A DNA stretch of 64,000 nt. Source: Catellatospora paridis (lineage in GTDB: Bacteria; Actinomycetota; Actinomycetes; Mycobacteriales; Micromonosporaceae). The notes beneath the pieces are model-generated. The model was not told where the DNA came from, searched no databases, and worked only from the letters and a program-made list of their open reading frames with translations. Below are positions 51,200 through 59,838 of this stretch, piece after piece (the stretch's first letter is position 1; each line of letters opens with the position of its first letter). The translations under genes were made by a program, and so were the position numbers. Location: positions 87,752 through 151,751 of the forward strand of contig NZ_ML769319.1 in NCBI RefSeq assembly GCF_009720365.1, read 5' to 3'.

Positions 51200-51601
51200 A
51201 CAGGCATCCGTTTCATCCGGATGAACGAACCGCGGCCCGCGGTGTCGGCAACCCGACTGTGCCGCCCGGCCGATGGCGATGGTGAGCCGGCGCGACCTCG
51301 ACCGTGCCGGAGAGCGTATCCCTTTCGCTCCTTTTCGAAGCCCTATCGCATCGCCCGATCATGCGATCCGTGTCACGTGGGGTACGTCGCCGCCCGGCGG
51401 ATGCCGGCACCACGATCACGTTGAGTGTCCAACTGAACGCCAAACGCCGCCGTCTTGATCGCGTCATGACCATGACGTGACAACGGAGTGACGGCGCGTA
51501 GCTCAGTGGGCAGGCTCCCAGTCGTCGGCCACACGGCCGGCATCCGTCGTGGACCGGCCCGCCTGGATGCGGATCGGCCGTAGCTGGGGGTGCACTCGCA
51601 C
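51200..51601 (+). other. Pre-pilin intergenic region
   Basis: 402 bases with no gene. It contains a GTCATGACCATGAC hairpin near 51462-51476 and a tRNA-like start (51492) that does not fold as a tRNA. It should hold the pilin promoter; no -35/-10 pair is clear. Confidence 0.55.
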
Positions 51602-51775
51602 ATGCGCAAGATCATCACCAAGACCCAGGCCGCCTGGGCCAACCGGGACCGTGGCGCCACCGCCGTCGAGTACGCCCTGATCGTGTCCCTGATCGCGGTG
51701 GTCATCATCGTCGCCGTTCGGGCGCTCGGCGTCGACATCGACGCGGCTTTCGACGCCGTCACGGCCGCGATCTGA
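51602..51775 (+). CDS. flp: Flp-family pilin
   Basis: 57 residues from ATG 51602. The prepilin site RDRG^ATAVEY has the conserved Gly at -1 and Glu at +5, followed by a hydrophobic stretch (EYALIVSLIAVVIIVAV). After cleavage the mature pilin is about 36 residues. It is the major subunit of a Tad/Flp fibre. A strong hairpin follows directly. Confidence 0.93.
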   Translation: MRKIITKTQAAWANRDRGATAVEYALIVSLIAVVIIVAVRALGVDIDAAFDAVTAAI

Positions 51776-51782
51776 ATCCCTG

Positions 51783-51814
51783 CAGCAGGGCCGACCACGT
51801 CGTCGGCCCTGCTG
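51783..51814 (+). terminator. Intra-operon hairpin after flp
   Basis: A perfect 13-bp stem CAGCAGGGCCGAC (51783-51795) with its complement at 51802-51814 lies between the pilin gene and tadE. It could stop most transcripts or protect the pilin mRNA 3' end, giving excess major pilin over assembly proteins. Confidence 0.82.
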
Positions 51815-51844
51815 TCACCTCCCGCGAAGAGTAACGAGGCAGCG

Positions 51845-52252
51845 ATGACAAGGCGCGATCGCGGCGCAGCCGCGGTGGAGATGGCACTGGTACTGCCGAT
51901 CCTCCTGCTGCTCGTCTTCGGCATCATCGACTTCGGGCGGATGCTGAGCACCCAAATCAAGATCACCGAAGCGGCCCGGGAGGGCGCGCGGGCCGCGACG
52001 ATCCTGAACACCAGCACCGCCGCACGGGCCCGAGTCGCCACCGTGCTCGGCGCCACCCCGGTGTCCGTGAGCGTCTCCGGCGGCAGCGCCCCCTGCGCCA
52101 ATGCGGCCCCCGGCACCGACGCCACGGTGCGCGTCGACCACAACTTCAATTTCGTCACGCCGATATCCGCGATAGCAGCCCTCGTCGGCCGTGGTCCTAG
52201 CCCCGGCACGGTGCAGCTGAGCGCGACGGGAGTCATGCCATGCCGTTCCTGA
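51845..52252 (+). CDS. tadE: TadE-like pseudopilin
   Basis: 135 residues. RRDRGAAAVEMALVLPILLLLVFGIIDFGRML has a prepilin-type cleavage site (G^AAAVE) and hydrophobic stem, typical of TadE, which may prime the fibre. The C-terminal part is a small soluble domain. Its 3' end overlaps the next gene by 13 bases. Confidence 0.9.
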   Translation: MTRRDRGAAAVEMALVLPILLLLVFGIIDFGRMLSTQIKITEAAREGARAATILNTSTAARARVATVLGATPVSVSVSGGSAPCANAAPGTDATVRVDHNFNFVTPISAIAALVGRGPSPGTVQLSATGVMPCRS

Positions 52253-53475
52253 AGTTGCGCGCCGGGGCCGACCGGGACAGGGGCGCCGCGGCGACGATCG
52301 TCACCATCCTGCTGGCCGGGGGTGTGCTGCTGGGCATGACCGCCCTGGTCGTCGACGTGGGAAGGCTCTACGTCGAACGTGAGGACCTCCAGTCGGGGGC
52401 CGATGCCGCCGCCATGGCGGTCGCGCTCGACTGCGCGAAGCGGAACGACCCGGACCGTGATCGCGAATGCCGTGCCGCGGCCGGCACCGCACCCGGCTAT
52501 GCCAACAACAATGCCGGTGACGGCTCCAGCGGAGTCCGCCATGTCTGCGGCACCGACGCGCGTCTGCCCAGCTGTACCGGTGCGGGGCAGGGCAATCTCA
52601 CGGACTGCCTGGGGCAGCCTCCCGCGAATGCCACGTGGGTGGAGGTCCGGACGAACACGCGACTGCCGAGCGGCAGCTTCATCCTGCCTCCCAGCTTCGC
52701 CCAGACGCTGGCCGGCGGGTACTCCGGCAGCACGGTGGAAGCGTGTGCCCGGGTCGGCTGGGGATCACCGAGCGGCGGCCTCGCACTGACCTTCTGCCTG
52801 AGCGAGTGGACGGACGGGACCGCGGGTGGGTACGCACCGGCTCCGCCGGCCGTCCCAGCCGCCTCGTTCGAGGTCGTGCTGAAGACCAAGGACCCCGGAA
52901 ACGCGGGCGGAAACAACGGCGGCGGTGGCAACAACGGCGGTGGCAACGGCAACGGCAACGGTGGTGGCAACAACGGCGGTGGCAACGGCAACGGCGGTGG
53001 TGGTGGTCCGGTTGATCCCTGCCAGGCGCGCCCGTCCGGTGGCGATCTGCCCGGCGGCTTCGGCTGGACCGACACTCCGGACCGGAGTCTCTGCCAGACC
53101 GTCGTGACGGCGGCCGGTTCCTACACGGTCGAACCCGGCGCGAACGTGTCCCATGCGTGCGAGCAGGCGCTGCGCGACGCACGGGCAAGTGGCCAGCCGG
53201 TCTCGATCCCGATCTACAACCAGAACACCGGCACCGGCAACACCGGCTCGTACCGCATCGAAGGCTTCGCCGCCTTCGTGGTCACGGGTTGGGGCAACCT
53301 GCCCAACGGCCTCCACAGTGCAAATTCCACCCTGACCGGCCGTGCCGCCAGCACCCTCTGTGACAGCGGCGAAGACTGCATCTTCGGCTACTTCACCAAC
53401 GCTCTCGTGCCGTGGGACGGCGGGTTCGGATCCACGCCGAACTTCGGGGCGACCGTCATCAAGACCATCGGCTGA
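52240..53475 (+). CDS. TadG-like pilus protein with Gly/Asn repeat
   Basis: 411 residues. The N-terminal membrane segment (GAAATIVTILLAGGVLLGMTALVVDVGRLYV) and QSGADAAAMAVALDCAK match the Flp pilus-assembly TadG N-terminal domain. Residues about 225-257 are GGNNGGGNGNG-type low complexity, flanked by two cysteine-containing domains. The repeat is a likely flexible spacer exposing the C-terminal domain, which could be an adhesive tip. Function by family analogy. Confidence 0.8.
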   Translation: MPFLKLRAGADRDRGAAATIVTILLAGGVLLGMTALVVDVGRLYVEREDLQSGADAAAMAVALDCAKRNDPDRDRECRAAAGTAPGYANNNAGDGSSGVRHVCGTDARLPSCTGAGQGNLTDCLGQPPANATWVEVRTNTRLPSGSFILPPSFAQTLAGGYSGSTVEACARVGWGSPSGGLALTFCLSEWTDGTAGGYAPAPPAVPAASFEVVLKTKDPGNAGGNNGGGGNNGGGNGNGNGGGNNGGGNGNGGGGGPVDPCQARPSGGDLPGGFGWTDTPDRSLCQTVVTAAGSYTVEPGANVSHACEQALRDARASGQPVSIPIYNQNTGTGNTGSYRIEGFAAFVVTGWGNLPNGLHSANSTLTGRAASTLCDSGEDCIFGYFTNALVPWDGGFGSTPNFGATVIKTIG

Positions 53476-53493
53476 TACTCGAAGGACCTCTCT

Positions 53494-54261
53494 ATGACCC
53501 GGCGCATTCTCGGTGTGGTGCTCGCTATCGTCCTGGCTGTCATCGGGACGGGCGCGGTGCTCCTGTATGTCAGCAAGACCCGCAGCTCGGTGGCGGACGG
53601 CCAGACGGCGGTGACCGTCCTGGTGGCCAAGCAGCGCATCTCCGCGGGCACCAGCGGCGCGTCCATCAAAACCCGTGAGCTGCTCGAGGAGGTCGTGATG
53701 CCGGCCGGCGCGCTGCCTGCCGACAGCCTGACCGCCCTGCCCGCCGAGCTCGACGAGCTGGTGCTGACCCACGACGTCCAGCCACGTCAGTTGCTGCTCA
53801 AAGGCATGTTCGGCGCGCCGACCACGCTCTCCGGCGGCATCGCGGTGCCGGAGAAGATGATGGCCGTCAGCCTGAAGATGGCGGTTGAGGAAGAGGTCGG
53901 CGGGTTTGTCCGGCCGGGTTCGCAGATCGCCGTCTTCAGCACGTACACGCTGGTGGACGATCCCTACAAGAAGGTCGTCGGGGAGAACAACAAGGGCACC
54001 AAGCTGCTGCTGCCCCGCGTCGAGGTGCTGGCCGTCGGTGCGTACGGCGACGACGGTGTCACGTCCGCGCAGCGCAACGACGCCCCGGCCGAGGCCGGCA
54101 AGGTGACCCTGCTGGTGACCGTCGCGGTCACTCAGGAGCAGGCCGAGAAGCTGATCCACTCGGTACGGATCGCGGAGCTCTACCTGGCCCTGCTGACCGA
54201 CTCGTCGGAGACCCGCACGCTGCCCGGCACCGCCGTGGACAACCGCACCATCCTGCGCTGA
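53494..54261 (+). CDS. cpaB: Pilus assembly protein CpaB/RcpC
   Basis: 255 residues, N-terminal transmembrane helix (about 5-27), then a SAF-like domain (VTVLVAKQRISAGTSGASI...) and a beta-rich C-terminus, as in RcpC/CpaB of Tad pili. It is proposed to connect to the outer assembly. Next gene starts nine bases later. Confidence 0.87.
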   Translation: MTRRILGVVLAIVLAVIGTGAVLLYVSKTRSSVADGQTAVTVLVAKQRISAGTSGASIKTRELLEEVVMPAGALPADSLTALPAELDELVLTHDVQPRQLLLKGMFGAPTTLSGGIAVPEKMMAVSLKMAVEEEVGGFVRPGSQIAVFSTYTLVDDPYKKVVGENNKGTKLLLPRVEVLAVGAYGDDGVTSAQRNDAPAEAGKVTLLVTVAVTQEQAEKLIHSVRIAELYLALLTDSSETRTLPGTAVDNRTILR

Positions 54262-54270
54262 GAGCCCTCA

Positions 54271-55545
54271 ATGACGATCATCTACGAACGCGAGCACGGC
54301 CTCGCCCAGCATCTGACCTTCCTGCTGGGCGAGGCGGTGGCCGTCCCGACCGCTGCGGAGCTGCTGGAGAAGGTCAACTCCGACCGCGCCGAGCAGCTGG
54401 TCCTGTTCGGGCCGAGCGCGCCGCTGGAGGAGGCGTTCGCCTTCGCGGACCAGTGCCGGCTGCGGCGTCCCGAACTCGGGGTCCTGCTGCTGCGGTCCTC
54501 CCTCGACGTCACCGTGCTGGCCGATGCTCTGAAGGCGGGTGTGCGTGAAGTGGTCGATCCTTCAGATCATGCGGCGGTGCTGGCCGCGACAGCGCGGTCC
54601 CGGGATCTGTCCCGGCAGCTGCTCAGTCGACCCACCGGCCGCGCCGCAGTGCCGAGCCAGAAGGCCCCTGCCGCCCCTGCCGCCCCGGCGGGCCCGGCGA
54701 CCCCGGCGGCCCCGCTCGCCCCGCCTCCGACGGCGGGGCCGGGCGAGCCGGCTGAGAGTCAGGTCATCACCGTCTTTGCGGCCAAAGGCGGGTGCGGCAA
54801 GAGCACCGTCGCCACCAACCTGGCGATCACCCTGGCGCAGGGCACCAAAGCGTCAGGGCCCCGCCGGGTATGCCTGATCGACCTCGATCTCGCCTTCGGC
54901 GACGTGGCGATCATGATGCAGTTGACGCCCCAGCGGACCATCGCCGACGCGATCCCGGTGGCCGACCGGATCGACGAGACCGGGTTGCGCACCCTGCTCA
55001 CCCGCTACCAACACGGTGGTGCGGAGGTGGACGTGCTGCTGGCCCCGGTGCAGCCGGCGATCGCCGAGGAGGTGACCCGCGACCTCATCACGGAGATCAT
55101 CCATCTGGCCCGGGACATCTACGACTTCGTGGTCATCGACACGGCCAGCGCGTTCACCGAGCAGATGCTGGCCGCGCTCGACGCCACACACCACTACGTG
55201 CTGGTCGCCACGCCGGAGCTGCCCTCGCTGAAGAACCTGCGGGTCACCCTCGACATGTTCGACCTGCTCGACTACCGCCGTGAGGCCCGCACCGTCGTGC
55301 TGAACCGGGCCGACTCCAAGGTGGGCCTCTCCATGGCCGAGGTGGAGAAGGTGATCCGGGTGCCGATTGCCGGGTTCATCCCCAGCAGCCGCGACGTGCC
55401 CCTGTCCGCCAACCGCGGCGTGCCGCTGGCCGCGGCTGCGCCGCAGCACGCGGTCAGTGCGGCTATCCGCGACCTGGCTGTCAAGCGATTCCTCGGCACC
55501 GCCGCACCCGCCAAGCGCGGGATGTTCGCACGGAAGAAGGGCTGA
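54271..55545 (+). CDS. cpaE: Pilus assembly ATPase CpaE/TadZ
   Basis: 424 residues. A receiver-like N-terminal domain (about 1-120) lacks the phosphorylatable Asp, then an Ala/Pro linker (about 130-160) and a ParA/MinD-type ATPase with deviant Walker A KGGCGKST (about 171-178), IDLDLAFGDVAIM and FVVIDTASAF. TadZ proteins position the apparatus at the cell pole. The linker length and Pro/Ala content are unusual for the family. Confidence 0.93.
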   Translation: MTIIYEREHGLAQHLTFLLGEAVAVPTAAELLEKVNSDRAEQLVLFGPSAPLEEAFAFADQCRLRRPELGVLLLRSSLDVTVLADALKAGVREVVDPSDHAAVLAATARSRDLSRQLLSRPTGRAAVPSQKAPAAPAAPAGPATPAAPLAPPPTAGPGEPAESQVITVFAAKGGCGKSTVATNLAITLAQGTKASGPRRVCLIDLDLAFGDVAIMMQLTPQRTIADAIPVADRIDETGLRTLLTRYQHGGAEVDVLLAPVQPAIAEEVTRDLITEIIHLARDIYDFVVIDTASAFTEQMLAALDATHHYVLVATPELPSLKNLRVTLDMFDLLDYRREARTVVLNRADSKVGLSMAEVEKVIRVPIAGFIPSSRDVPLSANRGVPLAAAAPQHAVSAAIRDLAVKRFLGTAAPAKRGMFARKKG

Positions 55546-55549
55546 CCCG

Positions 55550-57001
55550 ATGTCCCTGCAGGATCGTCTCGGACAGCGCACCACCACGGCCGGCAGCAGC
55601 GGCGGCGTGCTCAGCGAGCGGATCGGCAGCGCCAACGAGGCCTCCGGTGCCTCGGCCTCGCATGCCGCGCCGGTGTCGGCCATGCCGGTCAGCGGCATCC
55701 AGTTCGGCCGCCGCAACACGCGGCGGGCGTACGACCCGCTGGCAGGCGTGCGCAAGCGCGCCCACCAGGCGCTGCTGGACCTGCTCGGGCCGCAGCTCTA
55801 CGACACCGTCGCCGACGACGCCGAGCTGGAGCGGCGGGTCCGCGACGCGCTGCCCGAGGTGCTGTCGAAGGAGGAGGCGAACCTCACCGCCGGCGACCGC
55901 TCGACGGCATACCGGCAGATCCTCGACGAGATTCTGGGGCATGGGCCGATCGAGCCGCTGCTGCGCGACCCGGAGGTCACCGAGATCATGGTGAACGCCT
56001 GGGACCGCATCTACGTGGAGCGGTTCGGTCACATCCACGCGGTGGACGCGGCGTTCATGGACGAGGCGCACCTGCGGCGGGTGATCGACAAAATCGTGTC
56101 CCGGGTCGGCCGCCGCGTCGACGAGTCCTCGCCCATGGTCGACGCGCGCCTGCCCGACGGCAGCCGGGTCAACGCCGTGGTGCCGCCGATCGCGCTGGAC
56201 GGCGCCGCGCTGACGGTACGCAAGTTCGCCGCCGACCCGTACACGGTCGACGACCTGGTCAGATTCGGCACCATGAGCGCCCGCGTCGCCGACGTGTTGC
56301 GCGCCTGCGTGCAGGGCCGGCTCGACATCCTGATCTCGGGCGGCACCGGCACCGGCAAGACCACCCTGCTCAACGTGATCTCCTCGTTCCTGCCGGCCGA
56401 CGAGCGCATCATCACCATCGAGGACTCCGCCGAGCTGCGCCTGGCCCAGGAGCACGTGCTGCGGATGGAGTACCGCCCGCCGAACATCGAGGGCCGCGGC
56501 GAGGTCACCATCCGCGACCTGGTCCGCAACGCGCTCCGGATGCGGCCCGACCGCATCGTCGTCGGCGAGGTCCGCGACGGTGCCGCGCTGGACATGTTGC
56601 AGGCGATGAACACCGGCCACGACGGCTCGCTCACCACTGTGCACGCGAACACGCCCCGCGATTCGCTGGCCCGTCTCGAGACGATGGTGCTGATGGCGGG
56701 CATGGACCTGCCGGTCCGGGCGATCCGCGAGCAGATCGCCAGCGCCGTCGACGTGGTCGTGCAACTTGCCCGGCTCCGCGACGGCACCCGCCGCATCACG
56801 CACATCACCGAGGTCACCGGCATGGAGGGCGACGTCATCACCATGCAGGACCTGTTCGCCTTCGACTACCGGGCCGGCCAGGACCAGTACGGCCGCCATC
56901 AGGGTGCGCTGACCAGCACCGGGCTGCGTCCGAGGTTCGTGGACCAGCTCGCCGACCAGGGCATCGTCATCGCGCCGGAACTCTTCGGGAGGGGCCTGTG
57001 A
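55550..57001 (+). CDS. tadA: Type II/IV secretion ATPase CpaF/TadA
   Basis: 483 residues from ATG 55550, four bases after cpaE. An Ala/Ser-rich head is followed by the secretion-ATPase core: IDEILGHGPIEPLLRDPEVTEIMVN, Walker A GGTGTGKTT (about 264-272), Asp box ITIEDSAELRL, Walker B MRPDRIVVGEVRDGAALDML and His box TVHANTPRD. It drives pilus assembly. Its stop overlaps the tadB start by four bases (GTGA). Confidence 0.95.
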   Translation: MSLQDRLGQRTTTAGSSGGVLSERIGSANEASGASASHAAPVSAMPVSGIQFGRRNTRRAYDPLAGVRKRAHQALLDLLGPQLYDTVADDAELERRVRDALPEVLSKEEANLTAGDRSTAYRQILDEILGHGPIEPLLRDPEVTEIMVNAWDRIYVERFGHIHAVDAAFMDEAHLRRVIDKIVSRVGRRVDESSPMVDARLPDGSRVNAVVPPIALDGAALTVRKFAADPYTVDDLVRFGTMSARVADVLRACVQGRLDILISGGTGTGKTTLLNVISSFLPADERIITIEDSAELRLAQEHVLRMEYRPPNIEGRGEVTIRDLVRNALRMRPDRIVVGEVRDGAALDMLQAMNTGHDGSLTTVHANTPRDSLARLETMVLMAGMDLPVRAIREQIASAVDVVVQLARLRDGTRRITHITEVTGMEGDVITMQDLFAFDYRAGQDQYGRHQGALTSTGLRPRFVDQLADQGIVIAPELFGRGL

Positions 57002-58899
57002 AGCGCCGATTCGGCTTCGGGGCGCTGTCCGCCGCGGTCTTCGCCACGATGGTCGGGCTGGCCGCCACGCCCGCCGCGGCGGCGGATCCCGCGCTGAGCA
57101 TCTCCGGCTTGCGCCAGGAGGCGGGGCTGCTGGAGTTCTATCTGTCGGCACAGGACCTGCCGGCCGGCACCGCGTTCGACAAAGTCGCGGTCAAGGCCGG
57201 CGACCGCACTTTCGAGGCCACGTCGAAGCAGGTCGCGTCGGCGGAGACCGCCGCGGCGCGGCGCGGTGTGGTGCTGGTGCTGGACACGTCGGGTTCCATG
57301 ACCGGCGGTCCCATCGACGCCGCCCGGTCCGCCGCGCGGCGCTACCTGGAGTTGATCCCGGCCGACGTCGAGATCGGCCTGGTGACCGCAGGCGCACCGG
57401 CGACCGTGGCGCTGGCGCCGACGAAGGATCGCGCCGCCGCGAACCGGGCGGTCGACGCGCTGGCGGCCAAGGGCGAGACGGCCCTCTACGACGGCGTACG
57501 GCTGGCGGCCGGGCTGATGAACAAGGGTGAGTGGGGACAGCGGCGCATCGTCGCGCTCTCCGACGGCGCCGACACCGCCTCGAAGGACACGCTGGCGACA
57601 GCCCGGCAGTCGGCGGGGGCGGTCGCGGTCGACACGATCGCGTTCTCAACCCCGGACACGACTGCGGGCATCCTCGCCGGGCTGTCCACCGCCACCGGCG
57701 GCAGGGCGTTCACCGCGGCCGACGCCACCGCACTCAGCGCGGCCTTCGCCGAGGCGTCCGGCTCGTTCTCGATGCAGCTGCTGGTGCAGGTGACCGTGCC
57801 GGCGGAGCTGTCGGGGCAGCAGGTGCGGCTGACGGTGGCGGCCGGCGGGGCGAGCACCGAGGTGCCGGTCGCCTTCGCCGTCGACACCCGCGCGGTCGGG
57901 CCGCTGATCGGTGTGCCTGGCGGCGCGCCGGGCAACACCTGGCTGCTGGTGATCGGCGCGGTGGTCTTCGTCGGCCTGCTGGGCACGGCCCTGCTCGTGG
58001 TGGGGCCGATGCTCTCCGCGTCCGACCGCCGACGCCGCCTGTCACAGGTGGACCAGTTCGTCGCGCCTCGCCGCTCCGCCGCCCCGGTCGACGGCTCCAG
58101 CCAGGTCACCGCTGCCGCGCTGGCGCTGTCAGAGCAGGTGGTGAAGTCGGCGAACGTGGAGGGCCGGCTCGCGACGCAGCTCGACCGGGCGGGCATGCGG
58201 CTGCGGCCGCACGAATGGCTGCTGCTGCGCGCGCTCGCCTGTGTGGTGGCCGCGGTGCTGATCGGCGTGATGCTGGCACCGCTGGCGGGTGTCGTACTCG
58301 GCCCGCTGGTGGGCTGGCTGTTCACCTCGCTCTACCACCGCAACCGCGCCACGAAGCGGGTCGAGGCTTTCCGCGAGCTGATGCCGGAGGCGCTCCAGCT
58401 GATCGTCGGCTCACTGCGGTCCGGCTTCTCGCTGACGCAGGCCATCGACGCGATGGCCCGCGAGCTGCCCGAGCCGATCGCGTCGGAATTCGGCCGCGCG
58501 CTGGGCGAGGCGCGCCTCGGCGTCGACATCGAGGACGCCCTGGATCGGGTTGCCGTGCGCATGCGCAGTAAGGACCTGGCCTGGGCGGTGGTCGCGATCC
58601 GGGTGCAGCGCGACATCGGCGGCAACCTGGCCGAGGTGTTGAGCACGACGGTCGAAACGATGCGGGAGCGCGAGGCGCTGTACCGCGAGGTGCGTTCGCT
58701 GTCGGCCGAGGGGCGGCTCAGCGCCTGGGTGCTGCTCGCGCTGCCGATCGGCGCCGGTGCGTTCATGTTCCTCAGCCGGGGGGAGTACGTCCGGCCCCTC
58801 TACACCGACACCCGCGGCATCGTGATGCTGGCAACGGGTGTCCTCCTGCTGCTGACCGGCGGCTTCTGGCTGTCCCGCTTGATCAAGATCGAGGTGTGA
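56998..58899 (+). CDS. tadB: VWA-TadB fusion: inner-membrane platform with extracellular von Willebrand A domain
   Basis: 633 residues from GTG. A signal peptide (1-29) and a VWA domain (about 88-255) with complete MIDAS: D96, S98, S100, T161, D189; a beta-rich segment (about 258-300), a transmembrane helix (314-335), a cytoplasmic part, then two helices (about 405-445) and a T2SSF platform domain (about 455-580) with EALQLIVGSLRSGFSLTQAI. Classical TadB has only the latter about 300 residues. The VWA part would face outside and bind a divalent metal and perhaps pilin or substrate. Coupled by four-base overlaps to both neighbours. Confidence 0.92.
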   Translation: MKRRFGFGALSAAVFATMVGLAATPAAAADPALSISGLRQEAGLLEFYLSAQDLPAGTAFDKVAVKAGDRTFEATSKQVASAETAAARRGVVLVLDTSGSMTGGPIDAARSAARRYLELIPADVEIGLVTAGAPATVALAPTKDRAAANRAVDALAAKGETALYDGVRLAAGLMNKGEWGQRRIVALSDGADTASKDTLATARQSAGAVAVDTIAFSTPDTTAGILAGLSTATGGRAFTAADATALSAAFAEASGSFSMQLLVQVTVPAELSGQQVRLTVAAGGASTEVPVAFAVDTRAVGPLIGVPGGAPGNTWLLVIGAVVFVGLLGTALLVVGPMLSASDRRRRLSQVDQFVAPRRSAAPVDGSSQVTAAALALSEQVVKSANVEGRLATQLDRAGMRLRPHEWLLLRALACVVAAVLIGVMLAPLAGVVLGPLVGWLFTSLYHRNRATKRVEAFRELMPEALQLIVGSLRSGFSLTQAIDAMARELPEPIASEFGRALGEARLGVDIEDALDRVAVRMRSKDLAWAVVAIRVQRDIGGNLAEVLSTTVETMREREALYREVRSLSAEGRLSAWVLLALPIGAGAFMFLSRGEYVRPLYTDTRGIVMLATGVLLLLTGGFWLSRLIKIEV

Positions 58900-59822
58900 C
58901 CGTGGGCGTGCAGCTGATCCTCAACGTCGGCATCGGAGCCATCTTCGCCGCCATAACGCTCGCGGTGATCACGCTGATGTCGGCCAGTATCGGCCGGGCC
59001 GGGGTCGCCAAGGCGCTGGAGACGATCGACACCGTCTACGCGCCGGGCAGCGCCGCGGCAGCCGAAGAGAAGCTCGGTGACCGGCTTCGGCCGGCGGCGC
59101 AGCAGATGTCGGCCCTGGGTCGGCTGCTGACACCCAGGGGCGCCGGCGCTCGGCTGCAGCACTGGCTCGACTACGCCGGAAACCCCGTGGCCTGGCCGCC
59201 GGAGCGGATCGTCGAGATGCAGGGCCTCGGCCTGCTCGTCCTCGCCGCACTGGGCGCGGCGGCCGCGCTGGCGCTGGACTTCGGCCCGGGGGCCGTCGTG
59301 ATGTGGGTGGTCGGCGGGGCCGCCCTGGGCTTCTGGGCGCCGTTCCTGGTCGTCTACGACCTGGGGGTACGCCGCCAGCAGGAGATCCGGCGCCGGCTTC
59401 CGGACGGGCTGGACCTGCTGACGCTGTCGGTCGAGGCCGGACTCGGCTTCGACGCCGCGCTGGCGCAGGTGGCCGTCACCATGCCCGGTGCCCTGTCCCG
59501 GGAGTTCGCCCGGGTGCTGCAGGAGATGCAGATGGGCCAGCGCCGGTCCGAGGCGTTGCGGGCGCTCGCGGCGCGGACCACGGTCCGCGAGCTCAAGACC
59601 GTCACCCTGGCCCTCGTCCAGGCCGGTGAGCTCGGCATCCCGATCGCGAGCGTGTTGCGGGAGCAGGCGCGGCAGATGCGGGTCAAGCGCCGCCAGCTCG
59701 CCGAGGAGACAGCACGCAAGCTGCCGGTAAAGGTGCTCTTCCCGCTGATCTTCTGCTTGTTCCCTGCCCTGTTCATCGTCATCCTCGGGCCCGGCATCAT
59801 CGGCATCATGGACGCCTTCTGA
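58896..59822 (+). CDS. tadC: Pilus inner-membrane platform protein TadC
   Basis: 308 residues from GTG, overlapping tadB by four bases. Membrane helices at about 8-28 and two near 105-150, then a T2SSF domain with RRLPDGLDLLTLSVEAGLGFDAALAQVA and RELKTVTLALVQAGELGIPIASVLREQA, and a final helix. Forms the platform with TadB. Last gene of the Tad operon. Confidence 0.93.
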   Translation: MTVGVQLILNVGIGAIFAAITLAVITLMSASIGRAGVAKALETIDTVYAPGSAAAAEEKLGDRLRPAAQQMSALGRLLTPRGAGARLQHWLDYAGNPVAWPPERIVEMQGLGLLVLAALGAAAALALDFGPGAVVMWVVGGAALGFWAPFLVVYDLGVRRQQEIRRRLPDGLDLLTLSVEAGLGFDAALAQVAVTMPGALSREFARVLQEMQMGQRRSEALRALAARTTVRELKTVTLALVQAGELGIPIASVLREQARQMRVKRRQLAEETARKLPVKVLFPLIFCLFPALFIVILGPGIIGIMDAF

Positions 59823-59838
59823 CCCGGCCCGGTCCGGG

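Noticed and set aside
51492-51560. tRNA-like start GGCGCGTAGCTCAGTGGG upstream of flp
   Set aside because: Acceptor and D-loop start resemble a tRNA, but the D-stem does not close (GCTC would need GAGC) and there is no T-arm or matching acceptor end.
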